The notes: a model not told the origin generated them from the letters alone. 50,502 bases of DNA from Temnopleurus reevesii (GCA_036244855.1 BQKZ01002309.1:37484-87985); one strand, 5' to 3'; numbered from the stretch's first letter, positions 23,901 to 33,425 are shown. A program made the numbers and translations.

Positions 23901-26900
23901 CAGCAGCTTCCTTTGAAAATCATGTCAACAAATGATATTGTTCTGTTGAATAAATGGTTTTTGCAACAATGTTCTTTCAGAGTCTTGTTGCTTTTGTGAG
24001 GAAGAGCTGGAACTATGTCGGAAGACCTACTCTATGTCTTGTCATCAGAGAAGAGCACTTCATGTGAGTAAAAGTTAAATTTGTTTGGATTGATTTTTTT
24101 CGTCATAGTTCCTTTAGATAAGTCTGCAAAGATTTGTATAAAAGTGCTAGACTATAAATGTGTAGGTCTAGGCACCTTTTTTATAAAGCTGATTGTAGAA
24201 TTACGCACAACCCTGCTCATGACTGGTGATCCTTTCTTAGGCGCCAACACAGCCACAGGGGTTATCATTTAGTGCAGGAAAGGATCGCCAGTCGTGCACA
24301 CAGTCGTGTTTTACCTGTACACGAAGCCTGTTTAAACACAGCCCATGATCATTGCTGAACATGGCATAATACCAGTTGGTGTAATTTTAATGGGAATACT
24401 CAAAATGTTTTGTAGTGACAGCCAGTCCACAGGAAGACAATGTGAAAATGGCATGAATATGATATAAGGTAAAGAAATTGTTTGCTTTTCCTCAATTGGT
24501 TGTCCATATAAAAAGGGCATGGTCTTAACTCCTTTATCTTTTGTTATGATTTTCATCACAAATAACAATAAATACTTTGATAGACATTTAAAATTCGAAA
24601 AGTCACTTTAAAAAAAGTTCCTTAGCATCTTTGCCTTCTTATTCTCAGAAATGTTTTAGTAGGGAAACTTAAAAATCAATAAGAAAAAAACTGACCCTCT
24701 TTGAAAAAAAAAAAAAAGATCACACTCATTTTGCAACCAATTAAGTCATTCTTTTATTGCCTAATGTTTGATACAAGCAAGACAGAAGATGCATTCATTC
24801 CGATTAAATTAATATTTTCTCCTTGTACAGAGGATCAGAAAGCAATGCCATGCTGGAGATGCTCGCCCAATTCAAACGTGGAGTTTGCAATGGTATTAGA
24901 GTAAAGGTGGACAGACTTCAAACACTGATAGCATCCTCATCTGTGGAACATCTAGATTTTCAGATGCCAGAAGGAAGGTAGGATCTGAAACTTTTTTTCT
25001 CTTTTCCCCAAAACCTTTCTTTAAACTCTCCATTTTCAGACATTCCATGAGTAAATCAAAAATTAGTTTTAATTAAAAGCTGCGCTGGGGATATTTGCTC
25101 ATTTCAAACGAGGGGTTTGTAATGGAATCAGGGTAAAGTTTGACAGACTTCAAACACTGATAGCATCATCTTCATCCGTGGAACATCTTGACTTCCAGAT
25201 GCCAGAAGCAAGGTATTACTCAGCATCTTTGATTTCTATTTCCCATTTCCTTGCTTTAAATTTTTGATTGCTGGAAAGTTTATTGGTAAATCTGAAATTT
25301 GTTAGAGGTTGAATATTGTGTGCAAGATGCTTTCTCAATAGAAATGAGATTTTTCTAAATACTGACTTCAAACCTTGATGGTATTGTCATATGCGAAGTA
25401 CCAATATTTTCGGATGCTAGGAGGATGGTATGAATCCTCATCTTTCAAATGTATTCCCCATGTCCTTACTACATGTTCATGCATGAACCAAATATTGGTT
25501 CACATCATATAATTTACTATTTTGTTACATTGCTGCCAATTGATATTCAAACTCGAGGAATAAATAAACATGGATTATTTCCCGCAAAGTTCTCAAGATG
25601 CTTGTTCACACAACTGATATTCTATTTATATCTTTGATCACAGTGCTGCCAATCTGCTATTCAAGCCCCTAGAAGAATTGAACGTAGATCATCTGCCCTT
25701 CAAAGCCCTCAAGAAAGCGTGTTCCTACAGTGCTGCCAACCTGAATGAAGACATCCCTCTGAATATGAAGGTAATACAACTCTCACTAAACTAAATTAAT
25801 TGATTGATGATTGTATTCTAGACCGCATGGAGAAGAAACGTGCTATTCATATACAAATTTCTTTTTATGCTAAATAGAAAATACATAGTGTTAAAAGTTT
25901 TGTTAAAGACAAAATATGTTAAGCTCTGTAGAGTGATTAGATTTTTCACCCTTCATTCTTGCTCAGTCAGGGTTGTTACTAATAGCAAACACATGATTTC
26001 TACAATGACAATGAAATAAGCCACAACATAGCCCTCAGGTACAATGCTACAGAGTAAATTTTTTATTTGTTAGCATCAGGGCAGTGTTTCGCCAAGTTAA
26101 GAACAATTTTTAGAACAACTTCAAGAACAACTGGTATAGTCAGTGTGCTGAATGGTTGAGGGTCTTAGGATTATAACACTCAATAACATATTCTTTCTTT
26201 GAATCGTTCTTATATTTAGGAACAATTTGGTGAAACGCCCGTTGGATCATTTATGATGGTCATGATAATAGTTTTATACAATGCCATTAATTTTTTATGC
26301 TGGTTTGTATTGGTTTAGGAGTTGGAGACGAAATCAACATGGGAAGTGATACAAGAGCTACAAAGAAGAACAATGTTGAAAAGCCAGGCTGAGATACTGA
26401 GTCTGCTTCTGGAGAGGGAAGGACCAAATTTTGTCTTTGATGGAGGTAAGGGATAGGAGGGGTGAAGAGAGAGAGAGAGAGAGAGAGGGAGGGAGAGCAA
26501 GGGGGAAGAAAAGAGGTTAGGAACATGGAGTAAAGAGAAGGGAAAATAACTTTGTATTTTATGAAGATAGGAGATGGAAAAGAGGTTAGGATACTAAGGG
26601 GGTGTTGTTCAAAAGTTGCAATTGATCGCAAGTTGCAGTTGATCGGAACCTGCCAATCAAAATAGGTGTTTCATGTGCGTCATGTTTAATGCGCATACTG
26701 TGCGTGAATGAAAATCCGTGTTACAATTTGCAAAGTTGCAGTTGATTTGCAGTTCATTTTGAACAACACCCCTGTAGATGCCCTTAGAAGAATGTGGGGA
26801 AATATTTAGTCAAGACAGGAAAGACTGATGGAATTAAGAAGAAGAAGGAAGGAATGAATGAAGGAAAGAAATACCGGAAGGGAAAAGAAGGTAGGGAGGG

Positions 26901-29900
26901 ATGAGCAGATTAAGAAAGGGAAGAAGGGAAAAATAAATCTTTCCTACCTCTACATTTTCTTCAATTTTACTATCTATTTCTTCATTACATTTTTTTCTCA
27001 TCCATCACCCTCCCTTGCAGCAAGCATTGATGAACGGATGTCGATCCTCTACCAGAAAGCTCGTATTATGAAGGACTGGTCCACTATTAGATACTGTGCT
27101 AGTATCACGAGGAAAGTGGTAGATAGTCTTGCTCCATATGTTACATCCATGTTAGCAAAAGGAAAGTTTGAATAAGTCACTGAAAATCTAATCGTATTTC
27201 ACACATCTCGCTAATTCTCCTTTGCAGCAAGTATTGATGAAAGGATGTCCATCCTCTATCAGAAGCCGCGTATCATGAAGGATTGGTCCACTATTAGATA
27301 CTGCGCTAGCATCATGAGGAAGGTGGTCGATAGTCTTGCACCATCAGTCAGATACATGTTGACCAATGGAAAATTTGTATTAGTATTTGAGAAATTAACT
27401 GTATTTCACCCATCTCACTCATTCTCCCTTGCAGCAAGCATTGATGAGAGGATGTCCATCCTCTATCAGAAAGCTCGTATCATGAAGGACTGGTCCACTA
27501 TTAGATACTGCGCTAGTATCATGAGGAAAGTGGTAGATAGTCTGGCACCGTCTGTCACATCCATGTTAGCCAATGGAAAATTTGTAAGTAAAGTCTCTAT
27601 CTATTCTTTTGTTATAAGTATTACATTAAACTTTCACATATTGAGAATGTAATTGTACAATCGGCCAAAAGCTTATCATATTGCAGTTTTCCCATCGATG
27701 ATCCAAGATTAAAAGTTTGTTACCCTGTTCGCTGCCATCATGAAAAATTCATTGCCCCATATGTAATTTTACTTTGTGCATGCACATCAATTTTATGCAT
27801 GTGCAGGAATTAATGTAAATCCATCCTTTCATTCAGTTTTATCCAAAAGGTACTGGTATCATTGATTATAAATAATTGAATAAAAACCTTTTGGTTCAGC
27901 CATCAAGACAAATTATCACTTCCTTGTTGCCTCAGTTTTGCGTTGGAAATATATCTACATTCAGATTGACTTAGAAATGATTGTCCCATAGCCATCTTTA
28001 AAAAAAAAAAAAGAAGACTGTTTTAAAAAGTAAAAATCACTGATTCTTTTCATTCAGACTGAATATCCTACTCTCAAAAATTATTTTCTTCGTTCATGGG
28101 CTTTACCCCATACATAAATAAATTTTTCATTCTCAGATCACTGTTGGTGTGTTTGGCCATGAAGAAGAGCTTATTAGTCGTCCGATCAACCCAAGTGAGA
28201 TTAAAACCATCATCTTTGATCGATGTCAACGGTACAATGTGAGAGAGGCTGTCATGCAGCAGGAAATGATCATTGCTCTGGGCAAGCTGATTTCAACAAG
28301 GAAAGATCTGTTTCAGAGTGTGCTCAAGATAAGAGTAGGGTGAGAAAAGTTCCAAGATCTCTTTCTCCTCCTCTTTCCTTTATTATTATTCTCCTCCTCA
28401 TCCTCCTTCTAATTTCTCTACCTTTTCCTCCTGATTCCAACTCTCCCTCTCCCCTGCTGCCCCACTTTGTCATCTTTCTCCTCTCCATCAACCAACTGTT
28501 TTTCCTCCTCCCCTTCTCTCCTTCCGTCCTCCTCCTCCTCCTCCTCCTCCTCCTCAACGACTCCCCCTCCACCCTCCTCATCTCATTTTCTCCCTCCTGT
28601 TCCCTCCTCTCTGCTTTCTTCATCTCCCTCCTTTTCTTTGTCCTTTTTTCTTTGTCCTCCTCCTCTTCCCCTACTTGGCTCAACATCTTTAACCCTCATG
28701 AATCTTATACTTGTTTTTACAAATTCCATTTTCAGCCCTTTCACGTACCCTCATTCCTTCACATTCGGCTTCTCTTTCTATTGCTCTGTTCTCAGGTTAT
28801 TATTGATTCTAGAAATAATACGAAGATGCCAACCATTCCAGAATATGAAAATGTGAATAATTAAAAAGCTGAAGAAAAGTGAAAGAAAACATGACAACAA
28901 TAACCATTTCTCATTCATTCCCTTGTGATGAAAGCCTTGGCATATCTTGACTCTGGATAATATATAGCAATATGTGCAATAAACATTATATTTTTTGTTT
29001 CCAGGTGGTTACTACATGCAATGAAGTCAGAGTTAGAGATTGCCTGGAATGAAACCGGGGTAGGTTGGCCACCGGTTTGTAATTTTTTTTTTGTTCTATC
29101 ACATTGCAAGGCAAACCTTGATTTAATGTTAAAACATATTTTTCGCATGTACCTTTCCCCAAGATTTTTTTCTAACATACCTAATATAGAAGGATATAAT
29201 GGAAGACCCAGTTTTTTAATTCATCTAAGTATGAGAAAAAGCAGTATTATGCTTCAATTCTTTTTATATTACATGTAGTGTTGGCTGAAAAGGGAGTAAA
29301 TATTATGGCTTAATCTGTAGGCTGTAACACTCTTAAATGTACACAATACATTGCATGCAAGTCTAAATTTATTACATCAAATTCACTCACCATAATTCTA
29401 ATGAATTAAAGTATTGTGATTGATATATTTTTCATATTATGAACCAGCTATCATCAAAATTCTGCTTACTTTTCCAATTTAATTTATCTTTAGTAAAAAG
29501 AAAGTACAGCAATAGCAATTAAAACAATTGCCTTTTTCAAAATATTGCATCATCATTCCATATCTCTTAGCCAATTCACTGCCTCTGTCCATCGAGACTG
29601 AAGAATCTAATGTGTCATGTACTGGAGATCAAGATGACAACCCTTGCTAACCGCACATGGCTTCAGAGACGACAATTTAGTGGCGCCCTCAACAGGACAC
29701 CAGTGCGCTTCTATGACAAAGGTAGGTTTCTTTAGACTCTATTTACAGATCAAGAAATCTTCCTTTGTGCAATCAATCAAGTTTAAAGTTAATTTCCACC
29801 ATGGTAATTTGCAACCCTTGCTAACTGCACATGGGTTTGAGATCATGGCAGTTCAGTGGTGCACTGAATAGAACTCAAGTTTGCTTCTATGACAAAGGTA

Positions 29901-32900
29901 TGCAGAGAGGCCAACTGGAATATTAATAAAATTGAAATTAAAATGTGAATATCACAACAACTCAACAAAAGGGGAGCAAACATGAAAGCAATAACCACAC
30001 TCTAAGTGATTCAGTTGTGATGTATGCCTCAAATTAAGATGAAAATACAAATTATGCAGCGATATTCTGGAAAAATTTGGATCTCTGGGTTTAATGTACA
30101 TCAAGTGACCTTCCCTGGAAAAGGTTTGACTTTGATTCTCTAGCAAGTGCTACCCTTCCCTCTACTCAATGGGAAATGGTCATTGTTTTAGGGGAAGCAA
30201 TTAATCCTTATTGCAAGTTTAAACTTAATTTCTACCATGGTAATTTGCAACCCTTGGTAACTCCACCTGGGTTAAGAGATGGCAGTTCAGTGGTGTACTG
30301 AATAGTACTACAGTGCGCAAAAGTATGTTGTAGGTCAAATGACTTTTCGTGTCAATAATTTGAATACCTTGCAAGAACTACCCTCCCCTTAGTTCAGTGG
30401 GCTGCAATCATTGGTTTTAAGGAAAAACAATCATTCCTTTTTATAATGAAATTAGATAATACCAGTACCAGTAAATGGTTTTGTCTTCATTTTCAGTGTG
30501 GAATATCTTGGGCCGAACTCCAGGTCTGAGCATTGCAAATTACTACTTGCCTCAACAACCCATCCTCTCGGACATGACCGAAAAAGAGCTTCCTATTTGT
30601 TATAATAATAATAATAATAATGATAATAATAATACACGGCTTTTATATAGCGCTTATCAACTCTTCATTAGAATTCTCTAATGTAATCAAATTGTACTGA
30701 AATAGTGTTTACTTTTGTTTTGTCCATTTCCAGTGTGGAACATCTTGGGTCGAACTCCATCGGGTCTGAGCATCGCAAACTACTACCTGCCCCAGCAACC
30801 CACTCTCTCAGACATGACGCAGACAGATCTCAACTTTGCTCTCCGCATCGAGGAGATGTAATCAAATGGTATTGAATTAAGGCTTTATTTTTGTTTTGTC
30901 CATTTTCAGTGTGGAACATCCTTGGAAGAACGCCCTCAGGTCTGAGCATTGCCAACTACTACCTGCCCCAGCAACCCACACTCTCAGACATGACACAGAC
31001 AGATCTCAACTTTGCTCTCCGCATCGAGGAGATGTTTGGACGTATCTCCCATCCTGAATATCGTCAACTCATGGTAGAGGTAGGCCTATGTTACAGTCTA
31101 CTGTCAACTTTACCCAAATTGAACTTGTATAAGCCGAATAATTGCCTAAGTCAATGGCATTTTCTGGAACAAATCATTTAGTACCGCTGTAATTTACCTC
31201 TTGTAACTAAAATTTATCTTTAGTTGAACAGATATTTGTGATCCCAGAAGATATGAATTAGGCAGAGCTACCTTTGTTTATTATTTAATCAAATGTTGGT
31301 AAAATTTATCTGTTGCATGATGCAGAGGAGTGTTGCAAATTGATATTCAGTAAATTTCAAATGTAAGTTCAACTGATATTTGTGTTGGGTAGCTAATAGT
31401 TGAAATAATTCTTGCCTTATCCCATCATGAATAAAAACTGTCAATAAACGCTGTCAATCAGTGTTTATTCTTGTTGGGATGAGGATAGAATTATTACAAA
31501 AGAATTTTATTCCTTTTGTAGCTTTTTTGTATATTTTACAGTAAAGTAAAGTAAAGATTTTTAAAGGACCCATATGCAAAGATTGCTAGACTCCATGATG
31601 GTTGGTAATTGAAGAATTTTTACAGCAGATAGAGTGCCATTTTTCAGGGCTATCATTCAAGGGAGTCTTGGTCAAGGCATGAGCCATATAATAATAATAA
31701 TACACAACATTTCTATAGCGCCTAATACAAAGTGATTCTAAGAGCTCTGTGCATTATTACCCGGCTATAGCATGGCTACCATTCAGCGCTCACTGCATTC
31801 AAGGAATCTCTTCCTACCGGTAGTCCTTCACCTCACCTGGGTTGAGTGCAGCACAATGTGGATAAATGTCATGCTGAAGGAAATTGACGCCATGGGTGGG
31901 ATTCAAACCTACGACCCTCGGGTTGAAAGGCGAGATTCAGAACCACTACACCACGATGCCTCCATATTGGAGACAATTTAATTTTTCTTCTTACATAATC
32001 GGTTTATTGAATTGTTCCTTTCTCAGCTTTTATCTGTGGTAGCTACTATCCTGGAGAGGAATCAGGAGCTGCAGTTCCAACATACAGTTAACATGGATGC
32101 TGTAAGTTATCTACCTCTTAGAAAAGAATGTGGAAATGTTATGTCACAACAATTTGTCATCATTGGAATTACAATGGAGAAGGAAAACCTTAGGTCACAA
32201 TAGTTTGTTATCATGGGCACTGTATAATAAAAGTATAATAATAATATCTTGTATTTACTCAGGGTAAATACGTTCAGCTGTAAGTTTTTTTTCCAGCCGG
32301 CCCTGCATGAATCTTAACAAATTTCAGCATGAAGTGGTTTCTGACTATTAGAGTCCCAGTTTTGCTCAAGTGTCACAAATTTTGTACCATCACTTTTATG
32401 AGAAACAGCAGGAATCTTAGTGTAAGCACTCTATAAATATTATTAAAGAAACCTTATCATATTGTAGTCCTTAGGACCATGAAAATTATCGGTTAGAAAA
32501 CAGCGAAGGACAGAAAAAGCTCTCATTAGCAATATTTTATTGTTTTATATTAAATCTCATTTTTGCTGCACATAAATATTCAATTCTTTTAATCTAAAAC
32601 TAAGTATATCTATTTGGTATTCTACAAAACTACAAATTTTGAACTGATTTTAAATAGTTCATCTAAACAATTTTGTGAACACATGATGTCACTACATGCA
32701 TAGTGATGCCTTTTTTAATCTTTTCTCCATTGATTTGATAGTATGTCCATGAAGCGTTCGGCCTGTACAGAGCAGACCATATGAAGGATTCAAACCACAA
32801 CCCAGATGACCTGACACCGTTCTACAACCTACCGCTGTCTGGCAAGAAAAGCACTTCAAACTACCTGGCTAGGGTCGTAACAAGTCATCTACTAGACTCT

Positions 32901-32948
32901 TCACCAGCCATTGGTGCTGCTGGCGATGACTCTTGTTCTGTGTCATAG
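12344..32948 (+). CDS. PHKB: Phosphorylase b kinase regulatory subunit beta
   Basis: Twenty-three exons: 12344-12410, 13551-13689, 14559-14658, 15262-15423, 16548-16684, 17766-17925, 18829-19026, 20495-20630, 21068-21223, 22175-22278, 22777-22923, 23336-23524, 23981-24063, 24831-24977, 25644-25770, 26319-26445, 27435-27583, 28137-28339, 29005-29059, 29571-29721, 30910-31079, 32027-32101 and 32742-32948. They sum to 3189 nt, about 1062 residues (human about 1093). The protein is a regulatory subunit of the cytosolic (alpha-beta-gamma-delta)4 kinase that activates glycogen phosphorylase. It carries an N-terminal glucoamylase-like (GH15) fold and a C-terminal regulatory region. Family landmarks in order: [119 protein letters not shown] and [11 protein letters not shown]. 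Phases agree across every junction. It is beta rather than alpha because of close match to remembered human PHKB and the C-terminal CSVS. The start has a good context (AAAATGG), but alternative first exons are not excluded. Confidence 0.96.
13551..13689 (+). CDS. PHKB: PHKB exon 2 with a GC-AG intron donor
   Basis: Encodes [18 protein letters not shown] through [11 protein letters not shown]. The exon must end at TACAG (13689) to join in phase with AAAATCGATGAC in exon 3, giving [12 protein letters not shown], which matches the human AYRRIDDDKGRT. The donor is therefore GCAAGT rather than GT. Flanking bases AG|GCAAGT are the strong consensus typical of GC-AG introns. Confidence 0.88.
15424..15656 (+). 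repeat. GAT/GAG microsatellite after PHKB exon 4
   Basis: Starts within a few bases of the exon 4 donor (GTTAGTTCGATGATGG) and runs as ATG/GAT/GAGGAG triplets to the partial exon 4 copy. The Met-rich frame here is a repeat artefact. Confidence 0.88.
15662..15811 (+). pseudogene. Downstream partial copy of PHKB exon 4
   Basis: Nearly identical to exon 4 from KNVQS onward, ending with the same GGTCTACAG and GTTAGTTCGATG donor. It lacks the first codons and has no good acceptor, and an in-frame TAG at 15677-15679 replaces the GAG codon of the real exon. It keeps the 3' part and donor, as expected for a duplication whose left breakpoint lies inside the exon. Confidence 0.88.
15812..16490 (+). 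repeat. Long GAT/AAT microsatellite in PHKB intron 4
   Basis: About 680 bp of GAT triplets interrupted by AAT, GTT and TAT variants. Asp-rich (plus frame), Met-rich and minus-strand His/Ile-rich open frames arise from the triplet and are rejected as genes. Confidence 0.9.
16929..17282. mobile_element. TIR transposon, TTAAAGGAGAACTTCACCC ends
   Basis: The left end AAGGAGAACTTCACCCAGAC and right end GTCTGGGTGAAGTTCCCCTT are near-perfect inverted repeats of about 26 bp including ATTGAT/ATCAAT. About 354 bp with no transposase frame, so it is non-autonomous. The left flank is TTAA and the right flank TTGA. It lies in PHKB intron 5. Confidence 0.8.
17354..17476 (+). pseudogene. Upstream truncated copy of PHKB exon 6
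   Basis: Good acceptor CCTTGCAG, then [20 protein letters not shown] and [13 protein letters not shown], matching exon 6 at 17766. The homology breaks after the Asp-Pro codons, and a family A MITE begins at about 17480. It keeps the acceptor and 5' part only. Confidence 0.85.
17480..17666. mobile_element. MITE, family A
   Basis: Termini GGTGATGTTGCTAAAAAG and CTTTTTAGCAACACCCCC flank inner TTGCAATTGATTGCAAATC and CTTGCGATCAATTGCAG motifs. It separates the truncated exon 6 copy from the real exon 6. Confidence 0.82.
18583..18745 (+). pseudogene. Decayed upstream copy of PHKB exon 7
   Basis: Begins with the acceptor CTCTAG and AACACTGAT as in the real exon (18829). It then carries indels and stops, but keeps GCAATCGTTACCTTTCCTG, the GATAATGA.AG..T segment and GCTCAAAGGACAGTATGGCT. 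It diverges soon after. Spacing to the real exon is 246 bp. Confidence 0.8.
19232..19535 (-). mobile_element. tRNA-derived SINE, full length
   Basis: Read on the minus strand, it starts with a tRNA-like head GGAGGCGCCGTGGTGTAGTG, whose TGGTGTAGTGG fits the pol III A box. GGTTTGAGTCCC, about 50 nt later, fits the B box. The intervening loop CTTTCAG would place TTC as anticodon, hinting at a tRNA-Glu ancestor. A body and an ATT-type repeat tail follow (ATAATAATGATAG on the plus strand). It lies in PHKB intron 7. Confidence 0.85.
20731..20928 (+). repeat. GAT microsatellite in PHKB intron 8
   Basis: Almost pure GAT triplets about 100 bp after the exon 8 donor. This is the third PHKB or CCNDBP1 intron in which a GAT tract closely follows a splice donor. 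Confidence 0.9.
21333..21945 (+). pseudogene. Four partial downstream copies of PHKB exon 9
   Basis: The 3' half of exon 9 plus its donor (landmarks GATAGCTAGCAC, GAGGGAGAAGGGAACAA, GTCTATGTACATTGTGACAT) repeats downstream. The real donor is at 21224. Copies have donor positions at 21433, 21598, 21763 (mutated to ATAAGT) and 21941, so the spacing is 209, 165, 165 and 178 bp. The second unit has GGGGTAG in place of TGGGGGCAG, creating a stop. None retains an acceptor. G-rich linkers separate them. Confidence 0.88.
23141..23284 (+). pseudogene. Upstream truncated copy of PHKB exon 12
   Basis: Intact acceptor TCTTCTCCAG, then [20 protein letters not shown] and [13 protein letters not shown], almost identical to the real exon at 23336. 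It ends PLQFELL and TGA at 23282-23284, in frame. No donor follows. If used, it would truncate the protein in the middle. Spacing is 195 bp. Confidence 0.88.
25085..25214 (+). pseudogene. Partial downstream copy of PHKB exon 14
   Basis: Matches the real exon (24831-24977) from the [12 protein letters not shown] segment to MPEAR and its GTATTA donor, with one extra serine codon. The first codons and acceptor are missing. Donor-to-donor spacing is 237 bp. Confidence 0.85.
25361..25427 (+). pseudogene. Second, decayed copy of the PHKB exon 14 3' end
   Basis: GACTTCAAACCTTGATGG, GAAGTACCAATATTTTCGGA and GGAGGATG followed by GTATGA align with the end of exon 14 but carry stops and indels. It lies 213 bp beyond the previous copy. 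Confidence 0.65.
25528..25610 (+). pseudogene. Decayed upstream copy of PHKB exon 15
   Basis: TTGCTGCCAATTGATATTCA, GAGGAATAAATAAAC, AAAGTTCTCAAGATGCTTGT follow the order of exon 15 (25644: TGCTGCCAATCTGCTATTCA and onward), with a stop and a lost acceptor. Confidence 0.65.
26083..26242. mobile_element. MITE, family B
   Basis: Left end GGGCAGTGTTTCGCCAAGTT and right end ACAATTTGGTGAAACGCCC are inverted, with inner AAGAACAA repeats. PHKB intron 15. Confidence 0.75.
26599..26772. mobile_element. MITE, family A
   Basis: GGGGGTGTTGTTCAAAAG and CATTTTGAACAACACCCCT are inverted ends. The inside holds GCAATTGATCGCAAGTTGCA and GCGCATACTG. It is in PHKB intron 16, just after a GA-rich tract (26460-26490). 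Confidence 0.85.
27021..27169 (+). pseudogene. PHKB: PHKB exon 17a (full-length copy, donor lost)
   Basis: 149 nt with a strong acceptor CCCTTGCAG. It encodes [20 protein letters not shown] through [10 protein letters not shown] to LAKGKF. Where the third copy has TTT|GTAAGT this one has TTT|GAATAAG, so there is no donor and the frame ends at TAA two codons later. Its coding part is otherwise uninterrupted. Confidence 0.85.
27228..27376 (+). CDS. PHKB: PHKB exon 17b (candidate mutually exclusive alternative)
   Basis: 149 nt, acceptor CTCCTTTGCAG, same phase as 17c, fully open, donor TTT|GTATTAG (weaker than 17c but GT-containing). It differs from 17c by KPR for KAR and VRYMLT for VTSMLA. Only 58 bp separate it from 17c, too short for easy splicing in many animals, so using both together is unlikely. 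In vertebrate PHKB this segment (human around [10 protein letters not shown]) is, as I recall, encoded by a mutually exclusive exon pair. Confidence 0.65.
27435..27583 (+). CDS. PHKB: PHKB exon 17c (default copy)
   Basis: 149 nt, acceptor TCTCCCTTGCAG and strong donor TTT|GTAAGTA. It joins GG from exon 16 in phase and continues to [14 protein letters not shown] in exon 18, matching human QVTLGAFGHEEEVIS. Acceptor-to-acceptor distances 17a-17b and 17b-17c are both exactly 207 bp. Confidence 0.9.
28350..28680. repeat. Pyrimidine-rich CTCCTC tract, PHKB intron 18
   Basis: A long C+T-rich stretch with CTC/TCC triplets begins just after the exon 18 donor. Ser/Leu/Pro-rich (plus) and Arg/Glu-rich (minus) frames through it are artefacts of composition. 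Confidence 0.8.
29811..29897 (+). pseudogene. Partial downstream copy of PHKB exon 20
   Basis: GCAACCCTTGCTAACTGCAC, GGCAGTTCAGTGG, GCACTGAATAGAACTCAAG and TTCTATGACAAAG plus GTATGC follow the 3' half of the real exon (29571-29721), with an in-frame TAG and indels. No acceptor. Donor spacing is 176 bp. Confidence 0.82.
30248..30331 (+). pseudogene. Second partial copy of the PHKB exon 20 3' half
   Basis: CAACCCTTGGTAACTCCACC, TGGCAGTTCAGTGGTGTACT and CAGTGCGCAAAAG match exon 20 in order, more decayed. The preceding intron (TTAATTTC.ACCATGGTAATTT) also matches that of the first copy, so the two derive from one another. Confidence 0.75.
30497..30600 (+). pseudogene. Upstream truncated copy 1 of PHKB exon 21
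   Basis: Acceptor ATTTTCAG, then [20 protein letters not shown] and [13 protein letters not shown]. It breaks into an ATAATAATAATG tract with the tail of a SINE (30600-30680). It keeps acceptor and 5' part. Confidence 0.85.
30600..30682 (-). mobile_element. SINE 3' fragment
   Basis: AATAATAATGATAATAATAA followed by ACACGGCTTTTATATAGCGC and TTATCAACTCTT matches the tail end of the SINE at 19232-19535. Only the 3' end is present, directly after the truncated exon 21 copy. Confidence 0.75.
30734..30861 (+). pseudogene. Upstream truncated copy 2 of PHKB exon 21
   Basis: Acceptor ATTTCCAG, then [20 protein letters not shown] through [10 protein letters not shown], identical in peptide to the real exon at 30910, then TAA at 30859-30861. 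No donor. Spacing to the real exon is 176 bp. It would act as a poison or terminal exon if spliced. Confidence 0.88.
31404..31495. other. Imperfect 37-bp hairpin in PHKB intron 21
   Basis: The arm 31404-31440 (AATAATTCTTGCC..) pairs with 31459-31495 at about 31 of 37 positions around an 18-nt loop. The stem-loop has the size of a microRNA precursor or of a tiny MITE. The sequence alone does not decide. Confidence 0.5.
31687..31968 (-). mobile_element. tRNA-derived SINE, full length
   Basis: The minus-strand head GGAGGCATCGTGGTGTAGTG, with a B-box GGTTTGAATCCC, matches the element at 19232-19535. The body GCGCTCACTGCATTCAAGGA is shared with the copy at 8232-8470. The ATAATAATAATAC tail is at the plus-strand left end. 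PHKB intron 21. Confidence 0.85.
32742..32948 (+). CDS. PHKB: PHKB terminal exon with CaaX box
   Basis: Encodes [20 protein letters not shown] through [20 protein letters not shown] to DDSCSVS and TAG at 32946-32948. The last four residues CSVS fit a farnesylation CaaX motif. Mammalian PHKB ends in a similar CLIS or CLVS box, and the beta subunit is known to be farnesylated, so membrane or subunit attachment by prenylation looks conserved. Confidence 0.92.
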   Translation, partial: YVHEAFGLYRADHMKDSNHNPDDLTPFYNLPLSGKKSTSNYLARVVTSHLLDSSPAIGAAGDDSCSVS

Positions 32949-32999
32949 AATTGACTGTTTATCTAGAAGTGACTGGATGTTTAAGTCTATATCTGACTG

Positions 33000-33425
33000 T
33001 CACTACTCATCTGCTAGACTCCTTACTAGTCATTGGTGCTGCCGGCGATGACTCGTGTTCTGTGTCATAGAATGAACGATTTTGATAAAAGTGACTGGAT
33101 GTTCAAGTCTACATTTGACTGTCACTAGTTATCTGCTAGACTTGTCACCAGCCATTAGAGCTGCTGGCAATGACTCTTGTTCTGTGTCGTAGAATGGATG
33201 GTTTCACTTTGCAACTGATGGAAATGACTGGATAGTCTAGTCTAGCTACATGGTTAGATCCCAGTCATCTATAAGACTTTTAACCTGAAATATTCTGCGT
33301 CATAAAATGGAAAGTTTGAGTATGCACCTGATAGAAGAAACTAGTCTGGATTACATTGTCGCTACTCATCTGCTAGACTCCTCACCAGCGAGTAGTGCTG
33401 CTGCCAACGACTCATTGTGTCGTAG
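33000..33425 (+). pseudogene. Four tandem copies of the PHKB C-terminal coding tail
   Basis: After the real stop (ends 32948), the last 65 or so nt of coding sequence recur with stop codons ending at 33070, 33192, about 33305 and 33425, giving spacing of 122, 122, 113 and 120 bp. The first two still read [12 protein letters not shown] and GNDSCSVS-stop. The third is decayed and the fourth has lost the CaaX codons. They probably lie in the 3' UTR. Confidence 0.85.

Noticed and set aside
28223..28864. 213-residue Ser/Leu/Pro-rich frame and its Arg/Glu-rich antisense
   Set aside because: It overlaps PHKB exon 18 in another frame and continues through a pyrimidine-rich intron.
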